Below are positions 24,435-32,871 of a stretch of 35,200 nucleotides of DNA, piece after piece. Both the position numbers and the translations under genes were made by a program. The DNA lies in NCBI GenBank assembly GCA_024687655.1, contig JAILEN010000097.1, positions 1 to 35,200 on the forward strand, in the 5' to 3' direction. The notes below the pieces were generated by a model. The model was given only the letters and a program-made list of their open reading frames with translations. It ran no database searches and had not been told where the DNA came from. Positions within the stretch are counted from its first letter, which is position 1. Each line of letters begins with the position of its first letter. This stretch comes from Lachnospiraceae bacterium. GTDB lineage: Bacteria > Bacillota > Clostridia > Lachnospirales > Lachnospiraceae.

Positions 24435-25748
24435 ATGGGAGAAATATTCGATACACCGTGTGGTCAGATAATGGGTGACAGGCTGGAGGGATATCTGTTT
24501 TTCAGGGGGATCCCCTTTGCCGAGACCGAGAGATTTACTGAGCCAAAGGTCATAAAAAGCTGGGAGGACACCTTTGACGCTACTGTGGGGGAGACGGACT
24601 GCTACCAGCTATCCGCCTTTGAGGACGAGGGGGACGCCTTTTACGCCAGGGAGTTCCGTTCCGATCGGATCTCGCCCAATTATGCCGACAGCCCCATGAC
24701 CCTTAATATCATAACCCCCGGCATGGAGGGCAGCCGCCCGGTGCTTTTATTTGTCCATGGCGGTTCCTTTGAAACGGGCACAGTGGGAGAAGCTCCCTAT
24801 GGCACCAGCGTGGAGTACGCGAAAAGAGATGTGGTGCTGGTGTCCACAGGCTACCGGCTCAATGTCTTCGGCCTTTTTGGCGGGGAAAACTACGGCCTTA
24901 TGGATATTCTGGCAGCAGTGGAATGGGTCCGGGAGAATATATCCTCCTATGGCGGTGATCCGGACAACATCACCATTATGGGTCAGTCTGCAGGGGCCAT
25001 GTCTGTCATGGACCTTTTGTGTTCCGGTATGCTTTCGGGCAAGGTGACCCATGCCATTATGATGTCGGGGGCGGGAGTGGTACCGCGGATAGCGGCGCCT
25101 CTGACAAAAGCGGAGGTTTCAGATTTTTGGGAAAAGGTGAATGAAGCCGCAGGTGGCGATGCTAAAAATGCAGACCCCGAGGTGCTTTGGCGGGCGTGGA
25201 AGAACGTCAAGGATCAGGATAAGCTGCTTACGGGCTTTAAGCACACCCAGCCCACCATTGACGGCAGGATCAATAAAAAAAGCCAAAAGGAAGCGGTACG
25301 AAGCGGAGACATACTGGATGTACCCATGATGATAGGCATCACCTCACAGGATATGCTTCCCATCATGATATATCCCATGGCATTAAAGCTGGCACTGGCC
25401 TGTGCAGAAAAAGGGCACGCTCCTGTGTATGCTTATCTATTTGACCATGTGCTTCCGGGCAACTCTTACAGGGCCTTCCACGCATCGGATCTGTGGTATA
25501 TGTTCGGCAACATGGAAAAAAGCTGGCGGCCCTTTGAGGAGTTTGATAAAAAGCTTTGTGCAACCATGATCGACAATGTGGCTGCCTTTTGTAATACGGG
25601 TAAGCCCCACGATACAGCCTGGCTTCCCATCAGTAAAAACCAGAAGTCCTTCCGGCATTTTGACGGAGTATCGGAGGGGATGGCTACGCCAAAATATTGT
25701 AAAAAGAAGATGTTTGAGACCATGTTCAAGGATCCGGGTCCGGCCTGA
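24435..25748 (+). CDS. Type B carboxylesterase, short cytoplasmic form
   Basis: A compact 437-residue carboxylesterase: FRGIPFAETERF, oxyanion HGGSFETG, nucleophile Ser185 in GQSAGAMS, NIITPGMEGS in place of the usual EDSLYLNV, and a His in FHASDLWYMFG. There is no signal peptide or membrane segment. It is much shorter than the usual 500 or more residues, with trimmed insertion loops. The ribosome site AAGGGGAAGG lies between the repeat and ATG. It heads a tight cluster with a DUF1295 protein and an MFS transporter, suggesting uptake and de-esterification of a small acylated compound; this is inference. Confidence 0.88.
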   Translation: MGEIFDTPCGQIMGDRLEGYLFFRGIPFAETERFTEPKVIKSWEDTFDATVGETDCYQLSAFEDEGDAFYAREFRSDRISPNYADSPMTLNIITPGMEGSRPVLLFVHGGSFETGTVGEAPYGTSVEYAKRDVVLVSTGYRLNVFGLFGGENYGLMDILAAVEWVRENISSYGGDPDNITIMGQSAGAMSVMDLLCSGMLSGKVTHAIMMSGAGVVPRIAAPLTKAEVSDFWEKVNEAAGGDAKNADPEVLWRAWKNVKDQDKLLTGFKHTQPTIDGRINKKSQKEAVRSGDILDVPMMIGITSQDMLPIMIYPMALKLALACAEKGHAPVYAYLFDHVLPGNSYRAFHASDLWYMFGNMEKSWRPFEEFDKKLCATMIDNVAAFCNTGKPHDTAWLPISKNQKSFRHFDGVSEGMATPKYCKKKMFETMFKDPGPA

Positions 25749-25761
25749 TAAGGAGACATAT

Positions 25762-26550
25762 ATGTTTTTCGTGATATTTGTGGTGGCGATGATATTTTCC
25801 GCCGTTGGTTTTAAAAAGTATATCTGGTTCATATCCATCGGTTACGGTTTTGCCATAGCGGGCATCGGAGGGGCGCTTCTCATTTCTTTCAGGGAGGGGC
25901 TGTCCCTTTGGACGGCGCTTTATTGCGTGCTGTTTTTGATCTACGGCGTACGCCTCGGCGGATATCTGGCCTATCGGGAGACCGACCGCACCACTTACAA
26001 CAAAAAAATGAAGGGCGAGATCAAGGAGAGTGACGACGTGTCTTTCATTACAAAGCTGTTGATCTGGGTGTTTGCGGCGCTTTTATATGCATGCGAGTCC
26101 GCGCCCCTTCTCTTCAGGCTTCAGACCGGCCATGGTACGGATGTGTTTTTGGTGATCGGAGTGATCCTGTCGGCAGCAGGCATAGTGGTTGAAACCCTTT
26201 CCGACGTTCAAAAGCAGCAGGCAAAAAGGGTGGCGCCCGACAGTTTTGTGAGCACCGGCCTTTTTTCCCTGGTCAGGTGTCCCAATTATCTGGGAGAGCT
26301 TATGATGTGGACCGGGGTTTTTATTTCCGGTCTGTCGGTGTATAATGGTCTGGTCATGTGGTTGGTGGCTCTGGCGGGGTATATCGGCATAGTATATGTC
26401 ATGTTTTCAGGGGCCAGGAGGCTGGAGCTGAGTCAGGAGCATACCTACGGACAGGACCCTGCCTACAGGGAGTACGTGAAAAAGACACCCATAATGATAC
26501 CGTTTATTCCGCTTTACAGCGTCATGAAATACAAGTGGCTTATCGCATAG
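25762..26550 (+). CDS. DUF1295 / steroid 5-alpha-reductase-like membrane protein
   Basis: A 262-residue polytopic protein with about seven hydrophobic segments, starting MFFVIFVVAMIFSAVGF. The C-terminal half has the DUF1295/isoprenylcysteine methyltransferase-like pattern: SDVQKQQAK, then FVSTGLFSLVRCPNYLGELMMW, and QEHTYGQDPAYREYVKKTP near the end. The family includes steroid-reductase and methyltransferase relatives, usually of unknown role in bacteria. AAGGAG lies seven bases before ATG 25762; the frame is open upstream through the esterase, but without a ribosome site. Confidence 0.85.
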   Translation: MFFVIFVVAMIFSAVGFKKYIWFISIGYGFAIAGIGGALLISFREGLSLWTALYCVLFLIYGVRLGGYLAYRETDRTTYNKKMKGEIKESDDVSFITKLLIWVFAALLYACESAPLLFRLQTGHGTDVFLVIGVILSAAGIVVETLSDVQKQQAKRVAPDSFVSTGLFSLVRCPNYLGELMMWTGVFISGLSVYNGLVMWLVALAGYIGIVYVMFSGARRLELSQEHTYGQDPAYREYVKKTPIMIPFIPLYSVMKYKWLIA

Positions 26551-26560
26551 GGAGCTTAGG

Positions 26561-27877
26561 ATGAAGCAGAACAAAACACTATTTTGGATCCTGATATGGA
26601 CCCTGGGGCTGGCGGGACAGCTCTGCTGGAACATGGAAAACCAATGGTTCAACACCTTTGTCTACGCCAAGATCGCCAAGGATCCCACCATCATCTCATG
26701 GATGCTGGCAGTATCGGCTACGGCCACCACTGTTTCCACCTTTCTTTTCGGGTGCGTGTCTGACCGTATGGGCAGCAGAAAAAAGATGGTGTCCTGGGGA
26801 TACATCCTGTGGGGGATCTTTACCATAGCATTCGGACTGACCCAGTATATGGGAGGTGCCGGCGAGGGGACCGTGTATTTCGGGCTTGCATTTACTGTGG
26901 TGGCAGCAGACGCCATCATGAGCTTTTTCGGTTCCATGGGTAACGACATCGGCTTCAATGCCTGGATCAATGATAATATGGACACGGATAACAGGGGTCA
27001 GCTGGGGGCGGCTCTTGCGGTTCAGCCGGTGATCGGCACCATAGTGGGTACGGTGGCAGGCGGACTTTTGGTGGGAGCCGACGACAATTATATGAGGCTA
27101 TTTATCGTGATTGGTCTGGCGGTCATCCTTTTGGGTGTGGTATCCATGTTTGCCATGGAGGATTCGCCGCAGCTTGTTCCCTCAAAAAAGGGCACCTTCT
27201 CGGAGCAGTTTTTCTCCATTTTGAATGTGAGCGAATACCTGAAGCACACCGAGCTGGTGTGGGTCAACCTGATGTTTGCGGTGTTTTTCATATCCTTTAA
27301 TACCTATTTCACCCATCTGGGGAATTTCATGATCTACTATCTGGGATTTACTCCGGATACCATGGGTATCATCGAGGGCATAGGACTGATACTGGCCATG
27401 TTTGCCACTATCCCCGCCATCAGGATGATCCGGGGAGACCGCATGACAATGCTTATAGTTCTGGCGGTGATACTGAACATGATCGGGCTTATCATGGTGG
27501 TGATCTTTGTAAGCCCCGAGACCGTGGATACGTCCACGATCTTCAATCCCGTTTTCATGCTGGCAATACTTTTGATCGGGGTAGGGTATATCCTGTTTTT
27601 GCAGACCATCACGGTATGGTCAAAACAGCTGTATCCTGAGGATGCCAGAGGACAGTTTGAGGGGATCAGGATCATTTTCTTCGTATTGATCCCCATGGTG
27701 GTGGCACCCCTTATTTCCAACCCCATCATAAAACAAAGCGGGGAGTATGTGGATGAGTACGGCTTTACGGCGTATCTTCCTACTAATACGGTATTTTTGG
27801 CGGGAGCCATATTGGTGCCCCTGACACTGATACCACTTTATTTTGCAAACAGAGAACATAAAAAGGCTACAATGTGA
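26561..27877 (+). CDS. MFS transporter
   Basis: A 438-residue, 12-segment major facilitator. MENQWFNTFVYAK lies in a periplasmic-side loop, and the cytoplasmic loop between TM2 and TM3 reads GCVSDRMGSRKKMVSWGY, the MFS A-motif. The N-terminus is similar to sugar or glycoside-cation symporter-like proteins of gut Firmicutes. Substrate unknown; the upstream esterase and DUF1295 gene give the only hint. Eleven bases separate it from the preceding gene, with GGAG inside, and the response regulator follows after 13 bases. Confidence 0.88.
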   Translation: MKQNKTLFWILIWTLGLAGQLCWNMENQWFNTFVYAKIAKDPTIISWMLAVSATATTVSTFLFGCVSDRMGSRKKMVSWGYILWGIFTIAFGLTQYMGGAGEGTVYFGLAFTVVAADAIMSFFGSMGNDIGFNAWINDNMDTDNRGQLGAALAVQPVIGTIVGTVAGGLLVGADDNYMRLFIVIGLAVILLGVVSMFAMEDSPQLVPSKKGTFSEQFFSILNVSEYLKHTELVWVNLMFAVFFISFNTYFTHLGNFMIYYLGFTPDTMGIIEGIGLILAMFATIPAIRMIRGDRMTMLIVLAVILNMIGLIMVVIFVSPETVDTSTIFNPVFMLAILLIGVGYILFLQTITVWSKQLYPEDARGQFEGIRIIFFVLIPMVVAPLISNPIIKQSGEYVDEYGFTAYLPTNTVFLAGAILVPLTLIPLYFANREHKKATM

Positions 27878-27890
27878 CCGGGAGGAGAGA

Positions 27891-28670
27891 ATGAGCGGCA
27901 AGGTTGGAGCAGGAAAGGTAGTAATTATAAGCGCCACGGACAGTTTTTTGGCTCAGAGTCTGATCAACAAGCTGGAGTCTGTGGGTATCAGACCGGCGTT
28001 TTCCCATGCGGATATTGAGGAGATCAAGGGCTATGCCGAGACCATTGAGCTGGTGGTACTTTTCATGAGCGAGGAGCTGGGGGAGACCCCGGAGACCCTG
28101 GTGTATCTGAAGGATGTGGTCCAGGAAAAGGAGCTGGGGCTGGTGCTTATCGGGGATGCCGAGCAGTATGACCTGATCAAAAAGTCCATTCCAGAGCAGG
28201 AGGTTACGGAGTTTTTCGAGAGACCTCTGGATATCGACAAACTGATCAGGACAGTGAGCACTTATCTGGATGAGAACACGGGAGAAAAGAGAAAAAAGTC
28301 GGTGCTCATCGTGGATGATGATATCACCTACATGAGGACGGTATATGAATGGCTGAAGGGAAGCTACCATGTGGGCATGGCTGCCAACGGAGTCCAGGCC
28401 ATAAGCTATCTGGCGAAGAACAAGGCGGATCTGGTGCTTTTGGATTACGAGATGCCCATAGCCAACGGGCCGCAGGTTTTGTCCATGCTTAAAAATGATT
28501 CAGAGACGGGACAGATACCCGTGATGTTTTTGACCGGACACGGTGACAAGGAGAGTGTGATGTCGGTCATCGAGCTAAAGCCCGTGGACTATCTGCTCAA
28601 GACAATAGACAAGAATACCCTGCTGGAAAAGCTGGATACATTTTTCAAAAAACAAAAACACGTCATATAG
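27891..28670 (+). CDS. Two-receiver response regulator without output domain
   Basis: The 259 residues contain two receiver-like domains. The first (about 8-122) has lost the acidic pocket and phospho-Asp (ELVVLFMSEEL where LVLLD would be). The second (about 136-256) is complete: VLIVDDD, phospho-acceptor D185 in LVLLDYEMP, FLTG, and the lysine in VDYLLK. There is no DNA-binding or enzymatic part, so it probably acts by protein interaction. AGGAGAG precedes ATG 27891. Its last eight bases overlap the 3' end of the convergent hypothetical gene. Confidence 0.88.
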   Translation: MSGKVGAGKVVIISATDSFLAQSLINKLESVGIRPAFSHADIEEIKGYAETIELVVLFMSEELGETPETLVYLKDVVQEKELGLVLIGDAEQYDLIKKSIPEQEVTEFFERPLDIDKLIRTVSTYLDENTGEKRKKSVLIVDDDITYMRTVYEWLKGSYHVGMAANGVQAISYLAKNKADLVLLDYEMPIANGPQVLSMLKNDSETGQIPVMFLTGHGDKESVMSVIELKPVDYLLKTIDKNTLLEKLDTFFKKQKHVI

Positions 28671-29817
28671 CCACATCTACGGTGGGCAGGCCGGATACTT
28701 CGGCTGCCGGTGCGCCGGGGGTATATGTGATGCCCGACAGGGCGGGTGAGGATGCAGTCATACCGACTGCCGCACCCGCCTTTGCTTTTTCCATATCCTG
28801 CTGGTATTTTTCGAATATGGCCTTTAGGTATTCCATATCCGCTTTGGTCATATCCTTTTCTTCAGAACTGCGATGCCTGGTGCGGAGCTCTTTTAAGCTC
28901 TCCTCGTCCATGTGGGGATCCACCGCCTCCAGCATACCCAGGTTTTCCATCACCTGATCCAGCATCTCGTATGCCTCATCGAAGTCCTCCATCATCTGAG
29001 AGGACAGATCTTCAAGGGATATTTCTTCCAGAGAAAACTCTTCCATTTCAGGGGTGTCTTTGAAGAATTCATTATAGGCGTCCTGAAGGGCGGACAGTTC
29101 CATTTCATCCACCTGTTCATAGGCTTCATCTACTACGTTCTCGGCCTGTGACACCAGGTCGGTTGTGGTGGCACCATCTGAAGAAGGTGCCTTTTCGGGT
29201 TTCTCATCCTGTTTTATGGCGCTTTCTATCATCTCCTCTGTTTCCAGATGACGTTTTTTCTTTTTGGCGGTGCGCTCCATGGACTTGGCGTGATTGAGCG
29301 CAGCGTAGATCTCCGCCTTTTCGTCAGTATCTGAGGCATTTGCCATCTTGCGCCGCAGGGACAAAACCTGCCGCTTTGCCTTTATGGCGGCCTGGCCGGC
29401 GGTGCTGGAGGTCTTTGCCTGACGTATCATGGATGAGATATCCCGGTAGCTGTACTCCAGATGCTTTTTTATCTTTTTGTCTTCTGTGGTGGACTTGGCC
29501 TGGGACAGCTTTAAAAAGCCTTCGGATTTATCGATGGCGGTGGCCTTAAAGGTGTTCTGCTGACGTTTTGCGTTTATCTGTCTTTTGTGGAGTTCCTCGG
29601 CAGACAGTCCGGCGTTGTCGTAGCTGTGGACCGAAACGGCAGAGCTCTTTTTATCCAGGTCACGAAGCAGTTTATTTCGCTCATCGGCCTGCTTCTGTAC
29701 GGCTTTAGTCTTGCGTGAAATAAAGGACGATCGGGCAGAAGACCCACTTTCAGAGGGAGAATTATAAAGATGATTAACGGTATTTGTGAAATTTGCGGAA
29801 AATCCAACCGTTTTCAT
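28663..29817 (-). CDS. Hypothetical charged helical protein
   Basis: Not recognised. The 384 residues start MKTVGFSANFTNTVNHLYNS and are hydrophilic, without signal peptide or membrane segments. Residues 30-200 are basic and rich in Lys, Arg, Gln and Ala, predicted helical (KRQVLSLRRKMANASDTDEK, AKSMERTAKKKKRHLETEE). Residues 210-345 turn strongly acidic with many Glu, Asp and Met, and the end is low-complexity Gly, Ala and Pro. GGAGGGTG precedes the ATG. Codon use looks like the neighbours, so it is probably real. The leader holds two inverted repeats. It converges with and overlaps the response regulator. Confidence 0.75.
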   Translation of the reverse strand: MKTVGFSANFTNTVNHLYNSPSESGSSARSSFISRKTKAVQKQADERNKLLRDLDKKSSAVSVHSYDNAGLSAEELHKRQINAKRQQNTFKATAIDKSEGFLKLSQAKSTTEDKKIKKHLEYSYRDISSMIRQAKTSSTAGQAAIKAKRQVLSLRRKMANASDTDEKAEIYAALNHAKSMERTAKKKKRHLETEEMIESAIKQDEKPEKAPSSDGATTTDLVSQAENVVDEAYEQVDEMELSALQDAYNEFFKDTPEMEEFSLEEISLEDLSSQMMEDFDEAYEMLDQVMENLGMLEAVDPHMDEESLKELRTRHRSSEEKDMTKADMEYLKAIFEKYQQDMEKAKAGAAVGMTASSPALSGITYTPGAPAAEVSGLPTVDVAI

Positions 29818-29840
29818 GTGTTCACCCTCCGTGGTTACAT

Positions 29841-29894
29841 AAGATCAATCCGTTGATCTTTTGGGGTTGCGAAGAAGAGGGTATAAATACCCTC
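29841..29894 (-). promoter_or_regulatory. Two inverted repeats in the leader of the hypothetical gene
   Basis: AAGATCAA-TCCG-TTGATCTT (29841-29860) and GAGGGTAT-AA-ATACCCTC (29877-29894), each with perfect 8-bp arms. The second is operator-like; the first would form a hairpin about 20 bases before the ribosome site. No convincing promoter hexamers were found. Confidence 0.5.
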
Positions 29895-29926
29895 ATAGGT
29901 TATATCGGTATGAAAAGGGGGAATGT

Positions 29927-30796
29927 TTATACATTTCCTGCGTGAACATATTTCAGATGACGGTGGGCAACCTCACACAGATCATATATCAGGCCCACAT
30001 CCGTAGGGGCTCTGTCCGTCATGTTAAAACGAGGGAAAAACCTGGTGATATGAAGGGGGATGTCCGTGCCGCATTTTGCGCCCACTTCTTTCAGCCAGGA
30101 GGCCAGGCTCTCCATCTCCTGAGGACTGTCGTTTTCCCCGGGGATGATAAGACAGGTCGCCTCCACATGACAGCCATACTCCGCCGCCCGGGCGATAAAG
30201 TCCATGGTCATCTGTCTGCTGCCGTGGATAAGATTATCGTAAAAATCATCATTGAAAGCCTTCAGATCCACATTCATGGCATCGATCACAGGAAGCAGCT
30301 CATCCTCCACCTCACGGGTGGCGGTGCCGTTGGTCACAAGTACTGTGTGCATGCCCTTACCTTTGACCTCGCGGGCAGCATCGCGAACATACTCATACCC
30401 CACCAGAGGCTCGTTGTAGGTAAAGGCCACGCCGATATTTCCACGGGTCTTTTCCTGAAGCGCGAGTAAAGCCAGCTCATCCGGCGCCATGTATCTGGTG
30501 TGCCTGGATGACTCCTCATCCTCTGCCATCATCCTGGAAGTGTCGGAATAGGATATGTCGCTGTTCTGGCAAAAAGGGCAGCGCAGATTGCATCCGTAGG
30601 AGCCCACAGATAGGATGAAACTGCCGGGATGAAAATGATACAGAGGCTTTTTTTCAATGGGGTCCAGGGCCAGGGCCGTAAGCTTGCCGTAGTTGTCGCA
30701 TACCACCCCGGTGTCCGTACCTCTCCTGGCAAGGCACAGCCCTAGCTGGCCCTCATTTAATCTGCAATGATGAAAACAGACCTTGCACTCCGGCAT
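29927..30796 (-). CDS. amrS: AmrS-like radical SAM protein
   Basis: The 289-residue protein begins with cysteine-rich MPECKVCFHHCRLNEGQ, contains the radical SAM site C69, C73, C76 (YGCNLRCPFCQN), and ends with PLHITRFFPRFNMTDRAPT and VHAGNV. This is the pattern of the AmmeMemoRadiSam system enzyme found with AMMECR1 and MEMO proteins, neither of which is in the window. Function is not established for the family. It starts four bases after the LUD gene stop, so it belongs to the leftward operon. Confidence 0.9.
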   Translation of the reverse strand: MPECKVCFHHCRLNEGQLGLCLARRGTDTGVVCDNYGKLTALALDPIEKKPLYHFHPGSFILSVGSYGCNLRCPFCQNSDISYSDTSRMMAEDEESSRHTRYMAPDELALLALQEKTRGNIGVAFTYNEPLVGYEYVRDAAREVKGKGMHTVLVTNGTATREVEDELLPVIDAMNVDLKAFNDDFYDNLIHGSRQMTMDFIARAAEYGCHVEATCLIIPGENDSPQEMESLASWLKEVGAKCGTDIPLHITRFFPRFNMTDRAPTDVGLIYDLCEVAHRHLKYVHAGNV

Positions 30797-30800
30797 CTCA

Positions 30801-31430
30801 TCAGAACCCCAAAGACTCGCCCACCAGGATCACGTGCATGCGGTCAGCATGGCGAGAATAACGGGTGGTCATGAAATTGCAGCAGATGGTGTCGGGAGAC
30901 AGGCAGTCTGCGCAGGAACCGGTCTTGGCACAGGGCGTGTTGAGACCAAAGCGCTGGGCGTTGATGGGAGCCGCCACATTGCGGGCACGGCTCATGGCTG
31001 CCGCCTCATCCCTGGCCACTTTGTTCATACCCACGATAAAGATTACTTTTTTGGGGCCAAAGGCTATGGCGGATATCCGGTTGGAATTGCCGTCGATGTT
31101 GATGATGATGCCATCCTCGGTGATGGCGTTGGCACTGGTCAAAAAGAAATCGGCTGTGTATGCCGCCAGGGCCGCAGCCTGCTTGTCCTCTGCGGTATCC
31201 CTGTCCACATAGTCGTAGTCTCCCTCCTGAAGAGCGGAGATGAGTCCGATCTCATGGGCACTCATAACGCCGCCGTTTGTAACCTTGCTCCCCTTGGGGA
31301 TGAGGCTTAGCGCCAGCTTTTTTGCCTGCTCTGCATTGGGCGCATAGTAGCCGGTGATGTTACGGCTCTCCAGGCACTTAATGATCTTTTTTGCCAGTTT
31401 TTCGTTTCTTTCGATGATGTTGTCGTTCAT
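30801..31430 (-). CDS. LUD-domain (DUF162) protein
   Basis: A 209-residue protein of the lactate-utilisation LutC/YkgG-type fold: SRNITGYYAPNAEQAKKLAL, IPKGSKVTNGGVMSAHEIGL, DFFLTSANAITEDGIIINID, GNSNRISAIAFGPKKVIFIV and a conserved Cys-rich end, TPCAKTGSCADCLSPDTICC. LutA and LutB are absent, and short solitary LUD proteins of this type in Clostridia have no proven role. A GGGGGG ribosome site precedes the ATG. It sits between the HD gene (20 bases upstream) and amrS. Confidence 0.87.
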   Translation of the reverse strand: MNDNIIERNEKLAKKIIKCLESRNITGYYAPNAEQAKKLALSLIPKGSKVTNGGVMSAHEIGLISALQEGDYDYVDRDTAEDKQAAALAAYTADFFLTSANAITEDGIIINIDGNSNRISAIAFGPKKVIFIVGMNKVARDEAAAMSRARNVAAPINAQRFGLNTPCAKTGSCADCLSPDTICCNFMTTRYSRHADRMHVILVGESLGF

Positions 31431-31449
31431 GTAAAATCCCCCCTTTATA

Positions 31450-31935
31450 TTAGTTATTTACAGGATCCTTGTCCTTAAAGAGTCCGTATTTCATCAGTGT
31501 CTCCCGGGTGGAGCAGAACTTGTCCACCATGCATAAGAGCAGCGCCTCCCTGGTGGAGGGCACGTGGGTCAGGTTCAGCGGCCACATATGGGAATCGATG
31601 ATCTCGCTCTCCAGCTCGGTGATATGAAAATCCCGCGTGGCGTTGGCCATGGCTATCTTGGCGTGATGGTAGCCGTGGAGCTTGTCCCCGTGGGTGTGCC
31701 AGTCGTAGAGATAATAGTCATGTAAAAACGCCGCCGTTATAAGCGAGGTCTCGTCCACCTTGATCCCGTGACGCCTCACAAAATAAAAACAGTGACGGGC
31801 CACATCCATACAGTGATCGTAGGTGGTGATATGACTGTGCTGTGTGTATTTTTTCATCTCGAGAGCCTTGGGGTCCGTAGCTATTGGCTCGATGATACGG
31901 TTAAACTCCCGCTCATCTTCTTCTGTCAACGTCAT
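31450..31935 (-). CDS. HD-domain hydrolase
   Basis: The 161 residues carry an HD phosphohydrolase core with H41 (TTYDHCMDVARHC), H72-D73 (AAFLHDYYLYDWH), HGYHHAKIAMANA, and a later Asp (LCMVDKFC). The family includes phosphatases and nucleases; the substrate cannot be told. The ATG has AAAAGGAT upstream, which lies inside the preceding CmpB-like gene; the two overlap by 23 bases, so they are coupled. Confidence 0.85.
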   Translation of the reverse strand: MTLTEEDEREFNRIIEPIATDPKALEMKKYTQHSHITTYDHCMDVARHCFYFVRRHGIKVDETSLITAAFLHDYYLYDWHTHGDKLHGYHHAKIAMANATRDFHITELESEIIDSHMWPLNLTHVPSTREALLLCMVDKFCSTRETLMKYGLFKDKDPVNN

Positions 31936-32785
31936 TATTGCTATCCTTTTTTCGCTTGCCCAGAGTCCGGTCCTTTATGGTCGCCGCAGCGTTTTTAAGC
32001 TGCATGGCACGGGTGCTGTGCTGGGGCTTTGTAAACTTGGTAATGCTGTTCAGATGGTAACTCTGCCTCCAGGACAGCTTGGGAGTAAGGCTCTTTGCCT
32101 TTTCCATGACAGTCCCCGGAACCGACGATATGGTCTCCACGCCAGCTGCGGCCTTTTCCATAACGGTACCCGGGACCGATGCGATGGTAACCACCCCGGC
32201 CTCCATCCGCTCGTCGAACTTCTCCTGAGCCTCGTCCAGGATCTCCAGCAGTGAGGTAAGCGACGCCTCCGTCAGGGCGATGTCCATCCCCAGTATCATC
32301 ATAAAGGCCAGCGCCACAAACTCAGTGACAGTCGTATTCGACAGAGCCATGGCATCATACCGGGCATACCAGGGGAAGAAATACTTTACTATCACAACCC
32401 CTGCCACTCCGAAGGCACAGGTGGCCGGAATGCAGATCCTGCCGTTGATATTGAGGGGTGTCTCGCTGTAGTCCCACCATTTTGCATTAAAAACCCTTTC
32501 CAGAAGCCAGGAAATGGAGTATTCCATAATGGCCGTCCCGCCGGCACAGATCACGAAAATGGTCCCTATGGGCTGCTGTGTACCCGACAGGCCGTTTTGG
32601 AAAATATCAAGTCTGGTAAAAATGACCCAGGCCGCTATGGCACCGAAGCCGTATATGGGACAAACCGGTCCGATGAGAAAGCCTCTGTTCTCCCAGTGTC
32701 CGCTTTTTATCGTGCAGTAAATGCACTCATAGACCCATCCTAAAAATGAAAAAAAGATGAATCTGACAAAGTATTCAGTCACCAA
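31913..32785 (-). CDS. CmpB-like putative ABC-transporter permease family membrane protein
   Basis: The 290 residues start MVTEYFVRFIFFSFLGWVYE and share the pattern GWVYECIYCTIKSGHWENRG, then GFLIGPVCPIYGFGA, with the PF06541 (ABC_trans_CmpB) group. There are about five hydrophobic segments over residues 5-172, then a helical basic tail. Residues 197-214 and 215-232 are an 18-residue tandem repeat around SVPGTVMEKA. The start is TTG at 32785 (AAAGGGAA eight bases upstream) or GTG three bases later; no ATG fits. It is the first gene of the leftward HD-LUD-amrS operon. Confidence 0.8.
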   Translation of the reverse strand: MVTEYFVRFIFFSFLGWVYECIYCTIKSGHWENRGFLIGPVCPIYGFGAIAAWVIFTRLDIFQNGLSGTQQPIGTIFVICAGGTAIMEYSISWLLERVFNAKWWDYSETPLNINGRICIPATCAFGVAGVVIVKYFFPWYARYDAMALSNTTVTEFVALAFMMILGMDIALTEASLTSLLEILDEAQEKFDERMEAGVVTIASVPGTVMEKAAAGVETISSVPGTVMEKAKSLTPKLSWRQSYHLNSITKFTKPQHSTRAMQLKNAAATIKDRTLGKRKKDSNNDVDRRR

Positions 32786-32834
32786 ATTTTATTCCCTTTT
32801 TTCTCTTTAGATTTTGTTTATTTCCACGTTAATA

Positions 32835-32863
32835 AGTATAAAAAATACGGCCCCTTTTGTCTA
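32835..32863 (-). promoter_or_regulatory. Promoter of the leftward CmpB-HD-LUD-amrS operon
   Basis: On the minus strand TAGACA (32858-32863), 17-base spacer, TATACT (32835-32840). The leader is about 43 bases. Its -35 and adjacent AAAAGGGGC form one arm of a 12-bp inverted repeat with the divergent promoter. Confidence 0.7.
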
Positions 32864-32871
32864 TAAAAACC

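Noticed and set aside
25576-25761. N-terminal extension of the DUF1295 protein
   Set aside because: It overlaps the esterase gene in another frame; AAGGAG just before ATG 25762 sets the start.
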